64,000 bases of DNA from Tretioscincus oriximinensis (taxonomy: Eukaryota > Chordata > Lepidosauria > Squamata > Gymnophthalmidae): positions 1,267,136 through 1,331,135 of the forward strand of contig JAJVDF010000280.1 in NCBI GenBank assembly GCA_022410635.1, given 5' to 3'. The notes below the pieces were generated by a model. The model was not told the origin of the DNA, searched no databases, and was given only the letters and a program-made list of their open reading frames with translations. Positions within the stretch are counted from its first letter, which is position 1; each line of letters begins with the position of its first letter. Positions 47,877-64,000 of the stretch are shown piece after piece. The position numbers and the translations under genes are program-made.

Positions 47877-48080
47877 TTCCAGAGCTAGCTGTGGTGCAGG
47901 TTGGAAGATGTAGTCTGCAGGGCAGGGCCCCACACAGGCAGGGCAGAAGAGGCTCCCTGCTGCTTGGACTACACAGTCCAGCAGGCCCTGCCGAGAGCAC
48001 AACGGCAGCTCTGTTTAACGTTTTTCACATTTGGGCTGTTGCTTTCAGCTTCATGAAGCAGTTGAGTTCCCAAGCTTTTA
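47877..48080 (+). repeat. Unnamed interspersed repeat family C, plus copy
   Basis: Shares GAGCTAGCTG...TGTAGTCTGCAGGGCAGG...CAGAAGAGGCTCC...AGCTTCATGA in order with the reverse complement of 2393-2580, and ends near AAGCTTTTAAATAAGC (the other copy has TATAAAAGCTT at the matching end). Two copies in opposite orientation 45 kb apart. Confidence 0.65.
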
Positions 48081-48419
48081 AATAAGCACTCGTCATTGTG
48101 AGAAAAAAAAAAAAACAGTGTAGAAAAGCAGTCAGAAACACAACTTAAATAAATAAATAAAACAGAAACAGAAAGCTGTCAGTTTGTTATTCAAACNCAA
48201 AATTTCAAGCTTTTCACCTCATTCAATACTGAACTTTTTAAAACCCTTTAAGTATTGTAATAATCTATCATGCGAAATACAAGTGAATCATAAAAGTATA
48301 CCCAGTTGAACAAGGAAGTAAATAAAATCCCTTTGCTCTCTCTCTCACACACACCAGCCTAAGAGAACCATTGCCCCTCTGCATGGCAACAAGAATACGT
48401 TACCTTGAGCTAGTTCCAA

Positions 48420-48520
48420 TCCAGCAAGGGGGCTTGTAGCACTTGGAGACTAACAGGGGAAGGGCAGGTGGCATGAGCTTTGGTAGACACGTCTACTTCT
48501 TCAGATGCTGGGGCTCCAAN
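48420..48520 (+). repeat. PLE-like repeat, single arm
   Basis: CTTGTAGCACTTGGAGACTA, GGCATGAGCTTTGGTAGACA and CGTCTACTTCTTCAGATGCTG repeat the arm of 729-968 once, in the + orientation, about 900 bases before SSR3. Confidence 0.65.
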
Positions 48521-48889
48521 GTCAGGATCAGATTTCGGGGGAAACTGTGTGTCGATGACAAAGGACATGTGCGGGTGGTATGGGGATGAACTAGGTGTGA
48601 AAAACAGCTAAAGTGCAGAAGTCAATCCTCACAAGCACAGGAAAATGCCTGCAGAAAGGAGATGCACCTGGGTGATTGTGCATCAATCAAGTACTGTAGT
48701 TAACTGGTGTTATAATACGTGTAGTGTGCCAGGACACCATTGTCTCTATTGAGTCCCCTGTTGATGGACCCATTTTCACACAGCAATACAACCTGCCTTA
48801 TTAGTACATTAGGCAAAGATAGAGAGAGAAACATAAAGAGAAAAGCTGCTGAAAAGGTCAGAACTGAAAGGTCAGAAAACCCGAAAGCT

Positions 48890-49392
48890 CTGGAGCCTGA
48901 CAGCCGGGTGGGTCTCTGTCAGGACGTCACTTCCTCTCAGAGTCCTCCTTCTCCTCCTCCCCGATTCCCCTATAGGCGAATATTGCATCGTCTGACGTTC
49001 CTCACTCGCTCTCTGTAGCGCGAGGACACGTCAGCGTAGCCTCACTGACCCGGAAGTTTTACTTGCCTACTGTAGCCAAGGTTTTTTTTTTTAAGTTTCC
49101 TCCTCCGCTCCTCCCAATATTATTTACTATATATATGTTTTATGAATAGAATATATATATATATATATTCTATCCGTAGCCGCTGCTGCTAGGATGAAAA
49201 GCCCAGTAAAGGGTCAACAGGGCNAGAATTAATTTCCTGCCCGTTACCGGAAGTACTTGCGCGCGAAGAAAACGCCTTTTCCGGCCTGTGGCTGCGTCGT
49301 GGAGCCTCCGTGGCGTGGGCGGACGGAAGCCGCGGAGGGTCGTCATTCCTTCCCTCGCTTCTCCTGCAGGAAGGGCCGAGGGCGCGCGCGGC
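48890..49392 (+). promoter_or_regulatory. SSR3: SSR3 promoter region, split CpG-rich block
   Basis: Two GC/CpG-rich blocks (about 48890-49060, and 49235 onward through exon 1) flank an AT-rich spacer at 49080-49170. No TATA box is placed sensibly before the ATG, as expected of a housekeeping CpG-island promoter. Visible motifs are ACGTCA at 48924-48929, TGACGT at 48993-48998, ACGTCA at 49028-49033 (CACGTCA from 49027, i.e. TGACGTG on the minus strand), and CCGGAAGT at 49050-49057 and 49247-49254. The start of transcription cannot be fixed from sequence alone. TRAP subunits are known targets of the unfolded protein response, which fits the TGACGT cores; binding here is inference. Confidence 0.65.
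49134..49174. repeat. (AT)n palindromic tract in the SSR3 promoter
   Basis: GAATAGAATATAT runs into alternating AT and ends ATTCTATCC, so the tract is self-complementary. It sits between the two CpG-rich promoter blocks. Confidence 0.85.
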
Positions 49393-56923
<7,531 letters not shown>

Positions 56924-57260
56924 ATGATGTTATTCAAATATGTGCTGAGAATAAGGCAGCAGTGGTTTTTTTAAATTACTTGAAAACATCATACTGTTTC
57001 CCACCCGCCCCCTTTTTAGAAGCAAAATATGAGATGGAAATAAATTCTTTCAAAAAACAATTACAATATTCTTGTTTAGACATTCTTCAAACCCGTTTTG
57101 GTCTAACTGGAGTCAAAGCAGTTTAGGATCCTTCAGAGGAAGCCTGTGTTACAAATCTGTTAACTACTTTGTCATAAAAAAGCATTTTGTGGTTTATAAC
57201 CATTGGTCACGGGTGTTATTTTAAAAAAAATAATGTATCAATAAAAGCTTTTTACAAAAG
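56924..57260 (+). other. SSR3: SSR3 3' UTR (probable)
   Basis: This is single-copy-looking sequence after the SSR3 stop. It carries AATAAA at 57039-57044 and again at 57240-57245. The second is followed within about 30 bases by a T/G-rich stretch (CCCTTTGTGGATC), as expected downstream of a cleavage site. A longer 3' UTR beyond this cannot be excluded. Confidence 0.6.
57240..57245 (+). terminator. polyadenylation signal AATAAA for SSR3 (candidate)
   Basis: A canonical AATAAA hexamer lies 317 bases after the SSR3 stop, followed by a T/G-rich element near 57275. The upstream hexamer at 57039 is a possible alternative proximal signal. Confidence 0.5.
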
Positions 57261-59201
57261 TACAATGACCTCCCTTTGTGGATCTTCATGCCTCAGCATT
57301 AGAACTAAAGGAGAGTAGTTTGAAGGTTCCTCCTCCATTGGGCCCCCCTGAGACCCACAATTTATGATGGGGTACTGGAATAATATGAACGCTACCTATC
57401 TCCAAACCCACAAAAGATTGTCTCATTTTGTAGAAGGTTTCCATAGAAGTTCCTATTAAACCAATAAGAATTTGAGAACAATTATTTTGTGTTTGACAAA
57501 CTTGTGTTGCAAGTTTTCTTTTTCTATTTCCAAACTGNAATGCTGATAACTACATGCCTTCCAAGCCACCAAACAATTGGTCAGTTTGGTGCCTTGTGTT
57601 TTACAGAATTTTAAAGGTTTTTTTCCCAAATATTTGTTTCCTTTTGACCAGTTCCATGGGTGGCAGTTTGGGGTCTTACCACTCAGTCTGTTTTGGAGCA
57701 CAACAGCTTGGGTAGAAATTCTTAATAGTTAAGAATTGCAAACTTCCTTTCAAGCTCAAAACAATTAAAATGTCAAATTTTGCATGTTACACTTTTCACA
57801 GTGGAAATTTGGGGGTTCACATCTAATTCATCTACCTCAGTTTTTGGTACTGGAATTATAGAGAAACATGGTTAAATCAAGTAGCATTTTCCTGTTAAAG
57901 GGAAATATGAGTTCATATTTCTAGTGTGCATCTAGTATTCTGAACTTGATGCTTCTATACTGCATGATTGGAGTGGCCAGTAAAAGCCTCTATGATTCTA
58001 AAACACAATTTTCTTTGTTTAAAGAAAATTTAGATGCTGAAGTAAATATTCAACTTTTGTGGCACAACTAACGTTAATAAGCCCCTTTCTTGTACTTGCA
58101 CACTGGTCTGAGATAAGCAATCTAGTTACAGCCACTAGACAGATTTATATTTGCAGCTGATGCTGGAATATTTGAAGACCAAAAACTAACATTCATGGCC
58201 ACTGGTGTTCCNGTAAGCCTCATTTCAGCACAGTTGCTTGTCACATTACTGAAATGGGCCCAGTATAGACCAAACAAGGGTTTCCATACATGGCCCACTC
58301 ATCTGAGCCAGGATCTCTAGCAAGCCAGTAGACACTGCCACCAAGGTCTACTGGTGGAATGGGACAGAATGCAATTTTGATGCCCGTTTTCTATAGCTAT
58401 ACTAAGAGTAGAGCTTCCCTTATCCCTAAGGTTATCACAAAAATCTGAAGCTGAAGTTTTGCACTTTGAATGGATGTGGAAAAGAGGAATTTTCGCTAGG
58501 TGCTACAGGCATTATAAACTACCTTGGTGGAAATTCCTCTTTTCCATATCAATTAAAGCTGAAAAATACCCAGTTATGTTGTGATAACCATACTTATACC
58601 ACACTAGNGTTGGAGAGGGAAGCCTCCAGTTTCTTTTGGGGACGATCACTGGTGTTAGCATGGATTTGCAAGAAACAAATCGTATCATTCCATGAAGGAT
58701 GAACGGACATGTTTTCATGGTGGCGAATTTATTTCTTAAAACCAAGGCAAGGTACAAAGCTAAAAGAATGAAGATAATAACCTGCATGCAGCGTCATAAT
58801 GCTGTAGTGAGAGCACTGGATGAGGAATATCCCACATCCTCTAGCTGGATACATGTTGGATAACAAGGCAGTTTTTCCACCCTCATTCAGTCCTGTACCA
58901 ATCTAGATTTTGGTTTGGTATCGGGTAGCATAGCTAATAAATTAGTTCTCAATGGCCATAGCAATTATTGGTCACATTGGATTTTTTTTAGGTCCTGTTG
59001 GCTGTAGCCGTAGCTCTCTGTACTTTAACTTGCCTTTAAGCTTAGTCAGGTTTCTTTACTTACTGCTATTAGCTTGGCAGAAAACATAAGCAGTCTAGAA
59101 AAATGGGGCTTCAAACCCCAGGCTTTTCCCAGAAAGAGACAGTTGCAAATCACTTTTATGTCTGCTAAGAAAACTGCATAGAAATGTTCATGTGGTCAAC
59201 C
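57261..59201. other. Intergenic downstream of SSR3, no gene seen
   Basis: In mammals KCNAB1 lies convergently next to SSR3, so its 3' end would be expected here on the minus strand. I searched by eye for its C-terminal coding end and did not find it. It may begin beyond the window or be only 3' UTR here. Confidence 0.4.
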
Positions 59202-59648
59202 AGGGTGAATAGAGAAAAAATGTTTTCTCTATCACACAACACAAGGACCAGAGGGCACTCCTTAAAACTGTTGGGTAGAAAAGTGAGAACAGACAAAGGG
59301 AAGTATTTTTTCACCCAGAGGGTCATCGGCCTGTGGAATTTACTTCCTGAAGAGGTAGTGGTAGCTAACAGCTTGGATAGTTTCAAGACAGGACTAGACA
59401 GGTTTATGGACACTAAGGGTATAAATGGATACTAAGATAGTTGTCTGGATGTAGCCTCTGGGATGGAGCAACAGGCAGGACTCCTGAAATACCATTTGCA
59501 GGGAGTCACGAACAGGAGCAGCATATTTTGCTTTCCTCTGTTCGGACTGCCCAGGTGCATCTGGTGGGCCTTTGTGTGACACAGAATGCTGGACTCGATG
59601 GGCTGTGGCCTGATCCAGTATGGCTCTTCTTATGTTCTTATGTTATGT
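59202..59648 (+). mobile_element. CR1-clade LINE, 5'-truncated 3' end
   Basis: It encodes RVNREKMFSLSHNTRTRGHS, LKLLGRKVRTDKGKYFFTQR, VIGLWNLLPEEVVVANSLDS and FKTGLDRFMDTKGINGY, then the 3' UTR ending CTCTTCTTATGTTCTTATG. The frame is open and almost identical to the copies at 10634 and 30714, so this subfamily was active recently. Confidence 0.9.
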
Positions 59649-60447
59649 AGGAATTGGTTGCAACACAATAGTACCCAACAACAATGGGGAGGACCAGGAG
59701 TGGGGTTTATTTGCGTTACATGGTATATATAGTAATTGTGTATGAACACATTTGTGTATGAACCATATAACGTAAATAAAACCCACTAATGAGACTGAAT
59801 GCCAAATATTCTCAAAGACTAGTTTTGTACACAGACTAGATGGATGTGCTGGAATAGAAGATTATGGCTTATCTGTTCTACCCTGATTGCAAACAGTTGA
59901 TGCAACTTTAGAAGAGTTGTAAGAGAATCATTCAATCTTGTTTTAAATTTCTGTATGTGTAAATTGGAGTAGTTACAATAAACGTCTCTCGCGTGTGTTT
60001 GCATAAGCTGCATTAGATGGAAAAATGTCCAAAATACTAATTGCAGTAATGATGATGGTTGTCTGTTCCAAGTTAAGGCATCCAAAGCACTAAGATGGAT
60101 GAATGTCTTAATTCTATCCAAGCAGAAAGAGAAAATAGCTTCTAGGGTACAGCAACAGCAGCATCAATTTACACAGATCATTGCTTTGATTAAATATTTA
60201 AAAAGAAAGTATATCCATTTGATAAAGTTCTTGTGTCTTCTTTAGTTGAACTCTGTTATCTTGCAAATACACATATCAAATGAAAGGCATATGTACGATA
60301 AGGACCACAATCCATAGAAGTTGTTTCTTTCAGAAAGGTAATACTCCAACTCCTAATTCAAATTACATTTGTACTGCCCAGTTCATTTCTGTGGTACTGG
60401 AGGGAAAACATGGTTAGTAATGACCTGTACTGTAGATTTTATCTTCC
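59649..60447. other. Intergenic, no gene seen
   Basis: No recognised gene or element. Confidence 0.4.
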
Positions 60448-60870
60448 ATAAGAACATAAGAGCAACCCTATGCGGCCCAGACACAACCTATCCAGTGGCA
60501 TTGCTAGGATGGAGCAATACCCTAGGGCACTAAGGGTGAGCATCACCAATTTCTGAAAATAATTTTTTTTAAAAAAAATAAATTTCCTTACATGTGCAGT
60601 TGTGCCATGCCACAGTGATGTACTGCATATACACATGCAATTTGCCACCATGACGCTCACCCACCAGATTATGGGGGAGTGGTAGAGGACCCCCCTCCCC
60701 CATTTCATTTATCTGCCCCAGGGCCCTCGAGAGTCTAGCTATACCACTGAGCCCATCTGCTCTAGTATCTCCACAAATTTTACCTGGGCTTCTCCAGTGG
60801 AAGACAAAAGTAAAACATTCATTTACTCACGTGTTTAGAAATATCCTGCCAGTCTCCAACTGAAGGCTTC
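60448..60870 (-). mobile_element. CR1 3' UTR fragment split by a hAT insertion
   Basis: ATAAGAACATAAGAGCAACC, CTATGCGGCCCAGACACAAC stops at 60492, and resumes at 60750 with AGCCCATCTGCTCTAGTATC and TTACCTGGGCTTCTCCAGTG. Joined, the two follow the CR1 3' UTR order (tail, ATCAGGCCACAGCCCATC, GGGCAG...). Confidence 0.6.
60493..60749. mobile_element. hAT-like TIR element, 257 bp
   Basis: Termini CAGTGGCATTGCTAGGATGG and, reverse-complemented from the right end, CAGTGGTATAGCTAGACTCT. Flanking AACCTATC and AGCCCATC agree at 6 of 8 positions; AGCCCATC is the sequence expected of the CR1 tail at this point. No coding capacity. Confidence 0.72.
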
Positions 60871-60888
60871 CTTGAATTCATTTAAACC

Positions 60889-61008
60889 AATAAGAACATA
60901 AGAGTCCTGCTCAGCCCATCTTTCCTAGCATCATATTTCACACCTCAACATCTCAAGCAGAAGACAAAGATAAATCCTTCACCAGCTTTGAGTTCCTTGC
61001 AAATGATC
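60889..61008 (-). mobile_element. CR1 3' tail fragment
   Basis: AATAAGAACATAAGAGTCCT, GCTCAGCCCATCTTTCCTAG, CACACCTCAACATCTCAAGC and AGAAGACAAAGATAAATCC: another CR1 3' UTR start, in the same orientation as its neighbours. Confidence 0.55.
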
Positions 61009-61012
61009 GTAA

Positions 61013-62660
61013 GAACATATAAGGGGAGCTCTGTTGAATCGGGCCACAGCCCATCCAGTCCACACAAGTGTCCCACCAATTGCACCTGGGCAGGCTGGAA
61101 CAGAAGACAAAATTTTTAAATTGTTCTCGATGCCCTGCAGATGGCGTTTGAGGAATATTGCCTGTTGTTCCATCTCCATCCTAGTAGCTGTTTATACCCT
61201 TGACTTCCATGTAACTGTCTTAAAGCTATTCAGACTGCTAGTTACTACCACCTCTTCTGAAAGTACATTCCACAGTCTGATGACATTCTGGGTAAAAAAA
61301 CCCTTTCCTTTGTTTGTCCTCGCACTTTTTTCTATCAGTTGCAAGGAATGCCCCCTTGGCATTCCTTGGTTTTTATCTATTCACCTTATCCATCTCATGC
61401 ATGATTTTATACACTTCAATTAGGTCTCATCTTTCAAGCTGAAGAGGCCTAGATGTTGCAGCCGGACTTCATAAGGGAGGTGCTCTAATCACGTAATCAT
61501 TCTTGTTGCCCTCTTCTGCACCTTCTCTACTTCTACAATACCCTTTTTGAGATGTGAACAGAATTGTACACAGCATTCCACATGTGGCCTCACCACAGAT
61601 TTATAAAGAGGCAAAACACTTGCTGACTGGTTTTTTATTCCTTTCCTAGTTATCCCCTAACACTGAATTTGCTTTTTTGCTGCTGCTGCACACTGGGTTG
61701 GCCACCTTCATTGAACTGTCCACCAACACTCCAAGATCCTTTTCTTGCACTGTCACAGAAAGCTTGGTTCCCATCAGATGCTATGAGTAGTTGGGTTTCT
61801 TTTCCCCAATGTGCATGACTTTGCACTTGTTTAAGTTGAAGTGCATTTGCCACTTGGTTGCCCACTCACCCAATTTCAATAGAACACTCTGGAACTCTTT
61901 ACAATCGTTTTCAATGTTCACTACCCTGAACAGTTTAGTGTCATCAGTGTACTTGTCTATTTCACTTTTTACCTTGGCATTCAGATCATTTATGAATATA
62001 TTGAAAATCAGAGGTCCCGGTACTGAGCCCTGGGATACCCCACTTTTCACCACCTTCCACATAGATAACTGTCCATTTATTACTACCTTGTTTTCTATCT
62101 TTGAGCCAGTTTCCAATCCAGGACAAAGTCTGTCCTCTTACACCACAAGTGTGGAGCTTTTTTAGGAGCCTTTGATGAGGGACTTTCTCAAAAGCCTTCT
62201 GAAAGTCTCGATAGACAATATCAACTGGATCCCCTTTATCCACATGTTTATTAACACTCCCAAAGAATTCTAACAGGTTTGTAAGGCATGATTTACCTTT
62301 GCAGAAGCCATGCTGGGTTTCATTCAGCAATGCGTGCTTCTCCATGTGNTTAGTAATTTTGTCCTTAATTATGGTTTCCAACACTACCTGGAACTGATGT
62401 TAAACTGATGGATTTATAAATTTTGGGATCAACTCAGGATCCTTTTTAAAGATTGGTATTACGTTAGCTAACCTCCAATCTATTGGACAGTGCCTAATCT
62501 TAAGGAAAGATAAAATATTTTGGCTAGAAGTTCAGCAATTTCACATTTCAGTTCTTTAGGAATTTTGTGATGAACTCCATCCTCAGCTTATTGAGGATGG
62601 CAAGGACCTCCTCCCTTATTATCTCTGACCAGTTTAATTCATCTGATGCCCTTTCTGAAA
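61013..62660 (-). pseudogene. CR1-clade LINE ORF2 (reverse transcriptase part), decayed
   Basis: Minus strand, in order: ISLTSVLGSV and MEKHALLNETQHGFCKGKSC, LTNLLEFFGSVNKHVDKGDP, VDIVYRDFQKAFEKVPHQRL, LKSGVSQGSVPGPLIFNIFI-type residues around SGVSQGSVPGPL, the catalytic box as KYTDDTKLF (canonical A of xADD replaced by T), WATKWQMHFNLNKCKVMHIG, then EKDLGVLVDSSMKVA, and the 3' UTR to 61013. Frameshifts separate the blocks (about 62384-61986, 62116-61781 and below), so it is dead. It is the longest CR1 copy in the window and shows which clade the shorter ends belong to. Confidence 0.85.
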
Positions 62661-64000
62661 AGACTGGTTCTGTTGCAAGTCCTCTTACTTTTATCACTAT
62701 TGAAAGTCTCTTCTTTTTCAAGATTAGCTTGTTCTTTTAGTTATGATTACTTTCTATGATGTTTTTTAGTAAAACTATTAAAATTATTTCTTTAGTATAT
62801 GTTATGAAATAATCTTTCTTACAATGTATTTAAATTATCCAGCTTCCTTTAAAAATCAAGTTTTACTTTACTACTGGTTATAATTAAAGTTTTTATTCTT
62901 TTAGTTTTGTTTGTAAATAACAAAACTAGTGTTTTTTATTTTTATGTATTTGGTATAACTTTAATTATACGCCTCCTTATCCTGATAATGTGGCTACTCC
63001 TGATTGGTTAGTAATTGTGAGTCAGCAGAAACAGTAATCTTCTCCCCTTCATAAGTATTCTGGTTGCTAAAAAATCTTTAATTTTAACAGCAAAATTTGA
63101 AAGAACTTACTCACAACCTTGTCACAGCACAGCAGTGTTAGAAATATCCTAATCTCTCTCCAATTGGAAGCAGTAGCTATGCACCAATTTTAGTAGCCAC
63201 CAGTACACTTGGTCTCCATGTGTTAATATAATATAGTCACCACATATAGGATCTGTATATCTAAGGAGCATGTCTCTTTCTACCTTGTCACTGTGAACTT
63301 AAAATGTTGGAGATCCTCAAACTTCACATTCTTATCAGTTGATCCTTACTCAGAAAAAAATCTATGAAATCAGTTTTTTGTCTCTTGTTCATAACTGGAA
63401 TATGCAAAAAAGATGGTTTGAGAGAAGTACCTGCTCCCTTGCTCTGAATCATTAGTAATGACCTTGGGAAAGAAATATAATCTAAAAGGAATTCAGCACA
63501 TCACAGCCCTAGAATATTTTAAATTTTAATGTTATTTTCTATAAACACTTTCCTTGGAACAAATCTCAAATAATCGAAGTTCAGTCCTACTAACGGTGCC
63601 TATGGTGGCACTATAACTATGCGTTTTTCAGATTTCTAGTTATAAAATGCAACAAAAACAAATGGATATTTATTTTGTAGATGTGTCCCTATATTCCCAT
63701 CTTATAAAGCATGTAGCTAAAACCTGTCTGATAGTTGAATCTGTTGTTACCTGTCTGTGCCCAAACTACAGCTTACAATAACTGAAAAGGGACAGGCTAT
63801 GATATGTCAATGAGTTTCAAAACTGCACATTCTCTCAAAAAGGTAGGCAAATATATTAATAGATCACTTCTCTGTTTGTATGATCTTTCTGAGCAGAAAA
63901 TCTGCAGTCCAACCTGAAAGAATAACAGATGGATGGCTTCGAATAGTGCTCGACAGCTGGGATTATTTAGTGACTCCTGTGTTGGATCCAGTGACTCTGG
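62661..64000. other. Intergenic, no gene seen
   Basis: AT-rich DNA to the end of the window. No exon of a neighbouring gene recognised on either strand. Confidence 0.4.

Overview
This is vertebrate nuclear DNA from a squamate reptile, most likely a lizard. The evidence is two copies of the squamate tRNA-derived Sauria SINE, abundant CR1-clade LINEs ending in ATGTTCTT octamers, an L1 of the squamate type, a SPIN hAT transposon, and a single recognisable protein-coding gene with vertebrate splice structure. The species cannot be named from the sequence. Several dozen isolated single-N positions mark it as a draft assembly.

The only host gene I can support is SSR3 (signal sequence receptor subunit gamma, TRAP-gamma) on the + strand at 49393-56923. 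It has five coding exons joining in frame into 187 codons, all with GT-AG introns. Its promoter lies in two GC-rich blocks (about 48890-49060 and 49235-49660) separated by an AT-rich spacer. The promoter carries three TGACGT cores and two CCGGAAGT ETS motifs. A polyadenylation signal is at 57240.

Positions 1-48890 are intergenic and consist of stacked transposable elements. Highlights are a near-perfect 101-bp inverted repeat with a 13-bp target duplication (729-968), a GC-rich 619-bp hAT element that imitates a CpG island (9405-10023), an LTR-like promoter/polyA cassette (10032-10600), CR1 3' ends (10634, 30714, 41749, 43021), two foldback MITE families, an L1 insertion with an open ORF2 C-terminal reading frame and a 15-bp target duplication (23480-25358), and nested SINE-in-MITE insertions. 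SSR3 introns hold CR1, SINE, MITE, SPIN and a TIR element with a 42-bp minisatellite core. Positions 57250-64000 are intergenic again, ending with a decayed CR1 reverse transcriptase (61013-62660).

No operon, CRISPR array, tRNA/rRNA gene or bacterial-type system is present. The candidates for novelty are the unnamed foldback families, the GC-rich hAT, the minisatellite-bearing TIR element and the SSR3 promoter layout.
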